NCBI GenBank assembly: GCA_030015575.1
Contig: JASDDO010000026.1
Location: 74,610,530-74,674,529 of the forward strand
DNA length: 64,000 nucleotides
Reading direction: 5' to 3'
From: Agapanthus africanus
Taxonomy: Eukaryota; Streptophyta; Magnoliopsida; Asparagales; Amaryllidaceae
Both the position numbers and the translations under genes were made by a program. Shown piece after piece: positions 42,339 through 53,223 of the stretch (the first letter of the stretch is position 1; every line of letters starts with the position of its first letter). The notes under the pieces were generated by a model. That model did no database searches. It saw only the letters and a list, made by a program, of their open reading frames with translations, and was not told the origin of the DNA.

Positions 42339-45300
42339 TGAGCTGGTTTTATGAACCATTGATTCTCTAAATCAATTTTCCCCGAGAATTCTCCTTCTCT
42401 TCCGTAAATCCCCAGTTCCATTATATTTTCTGTATTTGGAAAAAATATTTGATTCAAATTCCCAAGTTAAATTACTAAATATTTTTCCAAAATCTTCTAA
42501 TTCCTTTTCCTTTAAACCTTAATCTAATCCATATATGATTTTCTTAACCCACACCCTAATTCCTTTATCCAATCCCCAGCCCCGGCCTAAGCCCACACAC
42601 CCTTTCCCCTGACCCGACCTCTCTTCTCTCTTCCCTCTTCCCTCTATTTCCCGTTCTCTCTCTCTCTTCTTTTCCCCAACCGCTCCTCTCTCGTGGTCAA
42701 CCCCCCCCCCGCAAGACTCGCTCCATGCCGACGCCCCACTCGATCCTAACCCTTCCGAGATCGCCTCCTTCAAATCCTTTCCTCAACCGAGCCCTTCCCC
42801 TCTCCACATGTCCATCTATTATCTCTCTTTCTTTAACTCTCTCTCACTCACAATCTCTTTCCCTCACCTTTCAACCTTACTAAGCTCACCGCCGACGACC
42901 TCTCCTCCGACCGACCTCGAGTTCCCCCACCGCTCCTCTGAACACCATCATCACTTCTACACCCACTGCAACCCACAACTCCTCACTTCATCTCCTTTCT
43001 CTTCACACCGAGCTCCCAACCCTCACCGGCGTCCCACTGCCATGACCCATCACCATCTGCAGCGTCTCCTCCTCCGTTAATCACTGTCGACCCCATCTCA
43101 GGAACCACCGCCACCAACACCGAGCACCCAGCCTCCCTCACTCTCCTCCTCCACCCATTGCCTTCGCCATCGCCTGAGCATCACCACCTCGCCGACCTGA
43201 ACCGCCGCCGACCTCCTCTCATCACCAACAGCCACTGACAAGCTCCTTGACTCCCGCCATCTGAACCGTCTGCTCCCATGCTTCCCGAGCACTCTCTGCC
43301 CTAGTCGGGAACCGCCCAAAGTCCCCAAGGCCACCGCCGCTGCCACCGCCGCCGCCACCGCCACCGCTGCTACCTCCTCCATCGCTGTCGCTTGGTTGAG
43401 TCCAAGTTCCGCTACAGCCGACCACCGAGTCATAACTGAGCAAACCCCAAGCCGAAGCTGTCGCGTGATGTCGTCACCGTGTATTCACTGTTACTGCCCG
43501 TGCACGTGCCGTGTTCTCGCTATTCATCGTCACGATCGCCGCCAGGTAAGTGAAACCTCACTTGCTTCTACATGCTACATACTTATAACTATAGACTTGG
43601 GTTAACCGTATACTAGATAGATTGTTACGAGTTCGTGTTAGTTTACTATCACACATCATTAGCAAGTTATCATCATATCTTCATGTAAAACCATAGTAAT
43701 CTAGGGTGATTAGTTTGAGCGTAACTAGAATTGAACATCACGATAATAACATGTAGAATCGTAAGCGTTTAATACCATTTCCACATGTTAGACAAAACCA
43801 ACTTTAATTCGATAATTCTTGATATTGTGTGTTGATAGTTCGATGTGGAGAATTGAACTAAAACCCCATCGATCATGCTCGAATCTTTTACCCATATTTC
43901 CTTTTGCTACTTATGAATATCGTGTAGAAAACTGAACTCAAAACGACGAATTATCGCACGTGTAACGACGCCCAACGTGGTGATGTTAATTCCGGTTTTA
44001 CTGTACATGTCGAGATGTTAAATTGATATAAATTCATATACAAACTAGAATATAATGTTCTATAGCTCATATTGAATCCGACGTGATAAGCTAGACCCCC
44101 CTATGGTTTATATTTCGATACTGAATTACCACAACGACAGAAACTGACTTGGAATGCGACTCTGGACTGCAGTCCAGAGCAGCATTCCATATTGACACCT
44201 GACTTTAAATAAATGTGTAGCGCTGTATGAATATGGAATTATGTGTAACCTTATACCGTTGTAAAGGTAATCCTGTTAGCTAACTATAGGTTTTGGTTTC
44301 GTTCAATTTTACCGTCGTTTGATATTTTATTTGCATTTTAAACAGTCGAGGTGTACTGCAGTTTACAGGGACAGATTGTATACCTTAACCTTAGACAGAA
44401 TATAACTCCCAACACACAGCGGATATTGTCACTCTGTCTAGTGCGTTGGAAACGTAATTGATAGATCTAAACTTTACCTATAACGTTGCCTAATTATGAT
44501 CCCAACAGGGATTAAAATGTGTTACGAAATGGACTTTCAGTTCAGAAACCGAATTTCCAGCGATGGACACTTAAAATGAGATAACCGTAACTCACAAACC
44601 TGAAATCCGATTGACCTGAAACCAATTTTCTTAGATCGCTGTTTGAGTTTAATTATAGCCTCTTTTATAGCATTTTTGTCTAAATACGATCGTGCAAATT
44701 AATATGTTTTTCTGTACTCGTAAAGTACATTGTGTTTCATATCGTACATGACTTGCTATGTTGTATCATTCTTCTATTTTACCCGAGCGTGATACTTTTA
44801 GTGAAAGCGAACGTTCATAGTGATTTATAACAAATTTTGTATTGTCGAATGTGAGTGGTATTGGATTAGTTGTGTCAAGTACCCCAGTGATAAATGATTG
44901 ATTCATGAAAGTGAACAGTGCAGTGAAAAGTGAATAAAATCGAAATTTGGTGTGTACTTATATACAACTAGTCCTATACATATAGTTAGCGTAACCTGGG
45001 GAAATGGGGAAATCAAGATGGAATCGAACTTGTATTTAGCGAGATACGGTGACTTAGAGGATGATCATTCGATATTAGTGCTATATATATATTAGGTCGT
45101 GAGCCTAGCGGCACGGCTGTAAAGTTATGTCCTGGGAAATAGTAGACCATCGTCTCGGGCACGCACGAGACCCTTGTTTAACACGAGCATCCTTTTCCAC
45201 CGATTGACTTTAATTGACTTAGTGACTGATAGGTAGTGACATACATATTGCATGGTTTAGTGACATGATGCATATACTTCACTATCCATATTCACTGGTT

Positions 45301-45752
45301 AATCCATATTCTCATGATGACCGTGTTCTTCCGTTCATTTCTTATTTAATATTATAGTATACGCTATATATTTACTACTATATGTTTCTCCCTGACGACC
45401 TGAGTGTGCATGCTCAGAGGACGAAATGGACCCAGCCCAGGAGGACCTGTCATTCGAGATCGTGGAGATTTAGACCATGAGATCAGCGCTATCGCCTTCT
45501 GCTTCTTATAAGAACACTGATATTTCTTTGGTTAGTTATTTCTTTCATGCAGATAAATGTATCTTGAACTCTGTAGCTTTAATGTAATAAAGTTGTGAGC
45601 TATGATTTCCTTTACTTTAGTGTTGTGTTTACCGATTACCATGTAATGATAGAAGCCGAAGTGTGACTACGGCGGGATTATTCCTTAACTGTAGGAGTAT
45701 GGCTAGCCTAGTCACTCCTCGTATTCCGTATTTTAGGAAGTGGGGCGTGACA
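42339..45752 (+). mobile_element. Tekay-type solo LTR inserted in copia C
   Basis: The right end GGAAGTGGGGCGTGACA is typical. A CT-rich and then Pro/His/Ser-like low-complexity leader (42600-43480) and the GCCTAGCGGCAC ... CGGGCACGCACGAG block (45110-45175) match LTR A in order. The left end is uncertain: TGAGCTGG at 42339 is preceded by CTTTC, while TCTTTC follows the right end. If it is correct the LTR is about 3.4 kb. Copia C sequence lies on both sides. The open frames inside are leader artefacts. Confidence 0.65.
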
Positions 45753-46950
45753 TCTTTCTTGTTCTTACCCATACATGTTATGTTGATGCGGCATGGATCG
45801 TTGAGAACCAGCAAGCGGGTAGCCTTGCAGCCAAATCCGTTAGGACCGACATAAAGATCTCCCTAAAAGAAAAAACAACATAAACCAAATATATGTCAGG
45901 CTCGTGAAATCTCATACCCTAAATTCGATCAAACATGTTTGTTCAAGTACCTTCAATCCCTCTCGGAAGCGTACTTGAACGCCTAAGTATACCCCTCGAT
46001 TCATCACTCTTAAGTCTTACCACCATGGCGTCAATAAGAGTTGCGCTTGCAATACAATCAGAAGACATTCCAATCTATCTTCCTCCGGTTCTGAATAGTT
46101 AGGTCTGCTATTCACCCGCTTTCCTGACACTGCCTCGTATGTGCGGTATATTGTTATCGCAACAGGAAACATTGGCCAAAATAGCAGACTCTCATAACAA
46201 GCATACCCAGACAGCCCAGTGTCGCTAAGGGTATATAGACTGACCGTACTTCCATGAAGGAGGTCATAAGGGCTCACACAGTGAGGGAGATGGGTGCACA
46301 GTCCAAGCGCATGTCGTATGGCAACGTGTTACGGTATAAAATTCTCTCCCTCAGAGAATACGCCATTAAAGTTATACCGTACGGACTCAAGTCGAATCAC
46401 CCTGTGATTGACTTACCCGACCATATCGCCTTGCGATATGCCTAGGATCTCCCGACAATCTCGCACCCCATACGATGAGCCAGGCCCCTAGTGCGGCTAT
46501 ATGTAAACAAGTAAAAGTGGCCGTGGGATAACCATTTCGGTCGCTCAACCTATAGCATATGGCAACCTCATCCTGACCCGGTCAGGGCGACTCTATTAAG
46601 TGCTTCCACTGTTTCCATACCCAGTATACAACAATACAGTCATTGCTTTGAGCAAATGACGTCTAGCACTTAGTCTCACCTTCGTATACTTCCCTAATAT
46701 AAAGGGGATCTCTCGTGTGAGGGAGAGTTCCTACCTGCGGACGTATCTTTGTTAAATGTGTGTCCTGCACATATCATGTACCCCGTACACTTATACTCGA
46801 TGCCTGAAATAGTCAAACAAAGAAATAGACATGTACATCTCATATCATAAAAAAAGAAAGCAACACACAATCAATCTCTAAATATACATTTATAAAAAGT
46901 CGCCATCCATAATAATAATGCCAAACATAAGAGTAAGGTCTATCAAGCAA
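45753..46950 (-). other. Copia C 3' untranslated region
   Basis: Lies between the RNase H end and the solo LTR insertion. It has no homology to coding domains on either strand. It holds an inverted pair around 46340-46400 (ACGGTATAAAATTCTCTCCCTCAGAGAATACGCC...TATACCGT). Long 3' UTRs occur in several copia lineages. Confidence 0.5.
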
Positions 46951-48891
46951 TCTGAAATGCAATACGTCATCTAGGACGAAGCCCAAATGCACATAGCGTT
47001 ACTCGGCCATTTTCTTCGTCATCGGATCTCCGATCGTCTGACCTGAAAGAAGACCCTATAGCATAAACCACCTTCTCATACCACTTACTCCCTGACGAAG
47101 TGTTGTCAGATCTTTAAGTGCTTCAACTTTCCATATATATGGAATTGTTTGAGTATGATATCATTGAACTGATGTAACGATAAAGAGAAACATTGCATCC
47201 CTTGTGTCCGGAATCACACGCAGACTCCCGAGAAATCATCTCAGGCTTGCAGTCTCTTTGGCGCTGCTAAAGTGATCGCATATTCCACCTCCATGGTGAA
47301 AAAGCTAAATAACATGCTTCTTTCCCCTCTGAGTGATGACCCTGCCATTAAGCAAGAAAGCTCATGTAGATGTGGATGTATGCATACTCAGATTGTCGGC
47401 CCAGTCGGTATTTGTATGTCTACATGACTGCAAACATGATTCCTCATAGCACTAGATATTGTAGGTCGTCCCGCATAAATACCTGAAAACCCTTGTCACC
47501 TCATCCCAATAAATTGACCCTAATATTAAGTCCAATCATCAAGGGTTTACATGTCTGGTCAAATACACACTATTGCATACATTTGACTACTGACCATACA
47601 AAATGGAACCCACAAAATCTGTCTCTCTTCGCCAAGAGTCTTATAGCAAAGATCAAAGGTTAAAAAAACATGTCCATTAGTGACGGGAGTAATCAATTGG
47701 AGAGTGATCGTACGTGCTAAACCGTTTTAAGACATTCCTCATGTGAGTCTCCGAAAACAAACATAGGATGCTCTTGAAATGGCTCCTCATGAATCCAATT
47801 CCCAAGCACAAACTCAACATCTCACGTGTCCTCTATAGCGAGAATAGCCACTCCAAGTGGCATTCGTTGTCTTCAAGTCACTTTTGGTCATCACAATATC
47901 GTTCACAACAAGATCTCTGAATTTACAGTTGTCGTATTCAATAATTGTCAGTCCATATCCAATATAGATTGTCAGTCCATATCCAATACAGTTGTCGTAT
48001 TCAATAATTGTCAGACCATACAAAATGGAATTTATAGTTGTCGAACCGACAACTGCTTGGATCTGTGTTTCCATAAATAGACTCTCTGAGTCGACTCGAG
48101 TCCCCTTGGCTTTGAAACCCGTAAGCAAATCTCAGATCTCCTTATCCAAATATCCATCGACAATACTATCTAAATCTCCAGGACTGGTTCAAGATCTTTA
48201 TGTGTAACGATTTGTTAGGGATGGTGAAATAGACGCAATCATCACCCGATGTGAAAAGTGTCTATTTGTCATCCACCTATGCTAGATGAATCCCTTCGCC
48301 AACAAACGTGCCTTGTATCTCTCTATAGTATCATCCTCATTTCACAAGACCTCGAAAAACCCAGTTTTTATCAACAATCTTGTGTCTGGTAGGATAATCG
48401 ATCAAATCTCATACTTGATCTTTTATCTTTGACTCTTGGATCTCTTCTATTGTTGTTAATCACCCCATCGCCGTAGGCCCAGAAATAGCGTCCATAAATG
48501 ACTTGGGTTCCGCAACCAATACGGAGTTACCATAGACATCTCCCTTTTAATATCGAAATATCGTCGAGGTGTCAATCCACGGCACTATCTACAAGTCTCT
48601 TGAGGATCTGTGATAGGCTCCGAGCCATCAACGAAAATATTGCTCCCACTGTTGTCAGCTGCTAAAGGAACAAATTGTTTCTGCATCACTGACCGACTAG
48701 GAGACTCCTCAAACTCATAGAATCTCAAATCCTGACTATGCGTAAATTTCTCCCCGAGAAAATCGTTCGTTGTTTCCTCCTTGAAGAAATCAACGTCGCA
48801 TGACCAAATGTTAGTCACAGTCCTATCACAAACTCATGGACACAAGTGACCTCTCAAGTCTCTCGTTCGTCCACTACTCATAGAGTGTTTG
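46950..48891 (-). pseudogene. Copia C RT/RNase H remnant
   Basis: Minus-strand translation shows, with many stops and frame changes, the linker and RT start (RYFDIKREM, NEDDTIERYKARLLAKGF), then GYLDKEI..LLTGFKAKGT, QIQAVVGSTT and SLFMETQ, and RNase H (ECVALSTMEVEYAITLA). A GLRPR-like polyprotein end lies near 46970. It is the 3' half of the element whose integrase is at 59498-60150; the Tekay element at 48892 separates them. Within RT a short piece (TATTGGATATGGACTGACAAT-like) is duplicated at 47935-48010. Confidence 0.8.
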
Positions 48892-49000
48892 TATAACGAC
48901 TCTGAATTTACTGTACGGAATTTTCCAGTTTAATATACAGAAAATGAGTTATACAGCCTGAGTTTGAGTTATAAATTAATTTTGTTAAATAATAGTAAGA

Positions 49001-49072
49001 AACAACTTGTAGCTCACTGGTAAAGCCCTTGCATTGCTGTGACGTAGCCCCTGTATTCGATCCCTGTCAGAT
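49001..49072 (+). other. tRNA-like segment with A and B boxes in the 5' LTR
   Basis: TAGCTCACTGG (49010-49020) matches the Pol III A box and GTATTCGATCC (49053-49063) matches the B box, at normal spacing. No full cloverleaf was confirmed, so it is not called a tRNA gene. Copies occur at 56768-56838 and, on the minus strand, at 19098-19170. Confidence 0.5.
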
Positions 49073-49445
49073 GCATTATTTTTTCTAATTTTTCTTTGTA
49101 ACCTTTTGGATGCCCAAAAGTTTACACGTGTAATAAACATAAAAATGAAAAGTCAGAAAAATCAAATATGTGCAAAAGGGTTTAAATACTGAGTTGTACA
49201 CGTGCCATAAATACAGAGGCACGAAACCCTAGATCGGCCGGCGAAAATGGAGTTTTGGCCGGTACCAACGGTTCAACCGTGGCCAATAAGGCCCGGGTTT
49301 TGCACACTTGACTCTTCCCCTACCCCTAACTTCCCTGCTCTGTTTGATTTCCCTGCAATCAAATAGAGACCCTTCATTTCACCATTTATCATCTTTTTAA
49401 TGCATTTTAATTCACCATTTTAATTCCAAAACTCTAATTCTACAC

Positions 49446-49453
49446 TATAAATA
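49446..49453 (+). promoter_or_regulatory. TATA box of the TE2 5' LTR
   Basis: TATAAATA is followed by CATCCCGCACTTGGGCTCAGCATC. It is conserved at 57213 in the 3' LTR and at 18720 (minus) in the LTR fragment. Confidence 0.7.
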
Positions 49454-51726
49454 TCATCCCGCACTTGGGCTCAGCATCATTCTGAAATTTCTAGCCAAAA
49501 CTCTCAAAAAATTTCTAAGTACAGGTGGAACTTTCGGAGAAGAATCGAAGCTATTCCGGAGCTCCCGAGACGCCACGACGACAACAATCTCTTCTTCTAC
49601 CTCTTCTTAATATAACTAAGTAGTAGGTACCTCATAAACTTCTTTTCTCTTCATTGAATTTATTTTTTATAAAAATCGGTAAAAGTGGAGTTAATACCGA
49701 TATCACTCTTTCCAACTCCTATAACTCCAATTCCTTTTATCTTTGATCAAACAAATTTTTATACAATACTTGTAATCTTAAACCTTAATATTTAGAATTA
49801 AAATTTCATCAAAATTCTCATGTGAAATAACAATAGTAGTACTTTTTCATTTAAATACCATGAACTTTAAATATCACCTCTTTTAGTTTTTGTTACAAAC
49901 ATACCTTGAGGAAAAATTCACGAGGTAACGACCTATCTCTCACATATACACTTGATTCCATAGCACAATACCTCTTTTGTATGAATTTTTGTTTCGAGGA
50001 AAAGATTACATTAAAATACCATTTACTTTAAAAACCGGATTTCTTTTAAATTGTATTTTAAATTCCTTTATGAATATGCCTCTACAACCTTCTTTAGAGG
50101 ACCCGCTATTGGATGGTGTGGATTATCGCACATCCTTGAGCTAGTAGAGTGAGATTCAGACCTCCTCATGGAGCATTCGGTCTCGAAAGGTTTTAAATAC
50201 GATTTTTAAGAAAAATGAATTTTTCTAATTAACAAAAATTAATTTTTTTAATAATTATGTAAAATTATAAAATACATATGTTTTCAAAATATAATAAAAT
50301 TACATTTTTTTTAAAATGAAAGAATTACAAGTTTCACTAAAATACCATCAAGATACCAACAAAAAACAAGTTTTACAATAAAATACCATGAACTTTCCAA
50401 GCTAAGCAATTATCACTAAAATACCTCAAATCTAAAATTCATATCCATGAAAACCCTAAATAATATATATAAATTCTCGAGATTTATTTTGAAATTTTAT
50501 TGAAAATATTTTTCATAAAACCCCTTCGAGTTATATAAAACAATATTTAAGCACTTTAGTAAATATAGGTTTAAGCGGGATCAATTCTCTTGAGCCTCAA
50601 GGAGCCGGAGAAAGTGAGTGCTTGTGTATTTAAGGTAGAAAACTTAACGGAGTTATCAATGGTAATTGTCTTGGAAAAAGACAAATCCTACCGTCCATAT
50701 GCAACGCTTACCGATGACTCCCGAACCTAATTCAGGATCTAAATCAGTTACAAGTGTCTGACTCAGTCTGAGTCTAACTCAAATCTTAATCCAAACTCAA
50801 ATCAGAGTCCTATTCAAATATGAATTCAAAGTCTAACATGAATACTTGAATATGAACATGAATACTTGAATTCAAACACCAATACCAAACATGAATACTT
50901 GACTTGATTTAACCGAGCCATGGTTATATCTTGACCTGACTGCTTGAATACATGATTATATCCTAAACCTAATTACTTGAACAATTTATATCCATGGTCT
51001 CGGCAAGACTTGTAAACATAATCCATACAATACATTACGCGGGGATAACGGGATAGATTGGTACGGAATGTATTAACGTGGCACGAGATGGTCATTTAAA
51101 AGATACCTACATGAACTCTCGTGCCGTTGTCCTATGGGTTTTGACGGGGCCATGTACTACATGTTACCATAGTCCACGAAGTAAATTGGACTCCTCTCGT
51201 ATACACAAATACCTTCTGTACCAAACTACAAACAACTACATTAGAATAACAAGTATATACATGTACAACTTACCAGTTTCATTTCACATTACTTGTTCTA
51301 TTCCATACTTTCTTTTGGAACTTACCGAACACTAGTTCGCTGACGACATTCCTTCTATTTCTTTCTTTGGAATGTTCGTCGGGAGAACCGGACTCTCAGA
51401 AGATCGAGCCCAGCCAGGAGGTCTTGGATCAGCTCATCGCTCAGCCGTACTACTAGCTCTTCTTGTACTTACTTTTAGTTTGTATGCCACTATTTAGGCA
51501 CTGCTTAATTCATTGCATCTTTTCTTTTCAAAACAATTGTATGTGAAGGTGAATGTAAATAAAAGTTGTTTATTTTATATCTCTTGTCATTCTTGTGCAT
51601 TTTACATATATTGCTTAATTACGCTTAACGTATTTATTTCTTAGTAAATACGTTGCGGCCCGCCATGTCACCGTTTCCGTACACTGGGAAGAGAGACGTG
51701 ACAGGTTTTGTTGGCTGCCCATGCAG

Positions 51727-51845
51727 GTCAGTTCTGCATGAAGTCATAACCGATATATATCACAAGAATTATAAGAATCAGCAATTATGCATTTCTTACA
51801 TTTCAAATTTATTGAATCCATCCTAACTTTTCTTTTTCTATCAAG
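51727..51845 (+). other. Putative intron 1 of TE2 (119 nt)
   Basis: The donor is ATGCAG|GTCAGT and the acceptor TTCTTTTTCTATCAAG|GTC, with a strong pyrimidine tract. Excision places the ATG at 51721 in frame with gag at 51846. This ATG would be only 17 nt past the LTR. Confidence 0.55.
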
Positions 51846-52398
51846 GTCATTGATTCACCGAACAACACAAGCACAAACGTCAATGGCAACACTCCACTAC
51901 CTACTCTACCACCATCACCTACCATTGCAGCTCCCATCAACGAGCAAACGGTATTACTTGAGGCAATCAAGAGCCTCTTGGAGAGTCAGCAGCAGCAGAC
52001 TGCTATCCTTATGCACCGTCTAGAAGTCGAGGCATCCGGAGTCAAGCAATTCCGGGCACTGCACCCGAAACATTTTTCGGGAAAAGAGAGCCTACTGGAG
52101 GCATAAGAATGGGCTCAGTCGATAGAAGATGACCTATAGCATCACAAGTGTCAGAGATTGCTTGGGTGAGAGTTGCAAAGCTGCAACTAACAGACAACGC
52201 CAGAGTTTAGTAGAAAGCTGAAGAAAACCGTCTCACCCAACCTAACGAATGGAAAACGTTTCGCGATATATTCGATGCGAAATACTTCCCTGAGACTACC
52301 CGTTTCGACATGGAACAGCGGTTCATTCATCTACAACAAGGCTCGATGTGGATCAAGTCTGTGGATGAATACAATGCTGAGTTTACCATGCTTAGCGG

Positions 52399-52466
52399 GT
52401 AAGATATTGTCTCAAATTCAAATTCCTGATTTCACTCACTACACTGCTAACACAAGGTCAAAATAG
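52399..52466 (+). other. Putative intron 2 of TE2 (68 nt)
   Basis: The donor is AGCGG|GTAAGA and the acceptor CAAAATAG|GTTC. It contains in-frame stops. Excision moves the frame from position class 2 to class 1 (mod 3), just as the downstream gag requires, and joins the blocks EFTMLS and FMAHLL, which are continuous in relatives. Confidence 0.65.
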
Positions 52467-53140
52467 GTTCATGGCACACCTGCTTCCTACTGCTGAGATC
52501 CGGGCACGATGATTTCAGCAAGGGTTGGACCCGAAAATCCAAGCTGCACTCGTTACAGGGGATTTCCCAACCTATGATCTCGCTTTAAAGGTTGCCCGAC
52601 GCTATGAGGCAGTTGTGAAGAAGAAGGGCAGACCACAGACTGCCGGTATGAAACGCCCTGCCACACAGATGACAGGAGGAGCTTCTTCCAGGCTAACTTT
52701 TGCACCCAGGAGACCGGGAGGATCTTTTAACCGGCCCAGTCCAGACTTTTGTTTCTACTGGAAGAGGAATGGACACCTGGCGAAAGACTGCAGGCATGCA
52801 AATGGCCCGTGTTTGGTTTGCGGCGCTTCCACTCACACCATAGGAGCATGTCCATACCGTTTCAACATAACTCCATCACCTAGATCCGCAATCACAGTCC
52901 CGCAGCGGCCATCTATTCAGGCTCATGCACCTCGTCTAGCTCTCTCTGCTCTACCTCTACGTGGACCTCCTGCACAGCCTCCTCGTCAATTCCACCAGGC
53001 ACGGAGAAATGTGCCTCAAGGATAGAGAAATGTGCCCCAAGGACAGAGGAATGTGCCTCCAGTAAGGAGGAATGTACCCAGACGGCAGGCTTTCACAATG
53101 ACGGTTGAGAAAGCCGAAACCACTGGCCAAGTAATAACTG

Positions 53141-53223
53141 GTAATTCCCAATCCTTTCATCTTTTCAATCCTGGTATACCTTTATATTTTTCCTGTATTT
53201 AAAACCAACCACACACAACTTAG
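53141..53223 (+). other. Putative intron 3 of TE2 (83 nt)
   Basis: The donor is ATAACTG|GTAATT and the acceptor ACAACTTAG|GTTC. Excision moves the frame from class 1 to class 0, matching protease and RT downstream, and joins the gag tail to LVATLPALALFDTGASH. Confidence 0.65.

Larger units (their letters stand above)
48892..51703 (+). repeat. 5' LTR of TE2, 2812 bp
   Basis: Begins TATAACGACTCTG (TG mutated to TA) and ends GAGACGTGACA. It contains the tRNA-like segment (49001-49072), TATAAATA at 49446-49453, and short repeats of GAATACTTGAATATGAACAT (50840-50900). Relative to its partner it lacks about 27 nt near 49527. Confidence 0.93.
51721..53223 (+). pseudogene. TE2 gag with three intron-like segments
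   Basis: Gag packages element RNA. Visible parts are QFRALHPKHFSGKESLLEA, WVRVAKLQLTDNARV, NEWKTFRDIFDAKYFPETTR, FMAHLLPTAEIRAR, LDPKIQAALVTGDFPTYDLA and a zinc knuckle CFYWKRNGHLAKDC, whose second Cys is replaced by Trp. A second Cys/His cluster (CLVCGASTHTIGAC) follows. Stops lie near 52106, 52132, 52209 and 52509, and a one-base loss lies near 52148. GT...AG segments at 51727-51845, 52399-52466 and 53141-53223 interrupt it. Removing the first joins ATG CAG (51721) to the gag frame; removing the others restores frame into protease. Confidence 0.8.

Noticed and set aside
42519-43605. Gly-rich and Ser/Pro/His-rich frames on both strands
   Set aside because: Same position in the LTR as the leader of LTR A; low complexity only.
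49001-49072. A functional tRNA gene
   Set aside because: A and B boxes match, but I could not pair an acceptor stem or a clean T arm, so it is kept as a tRNA-like segment only.
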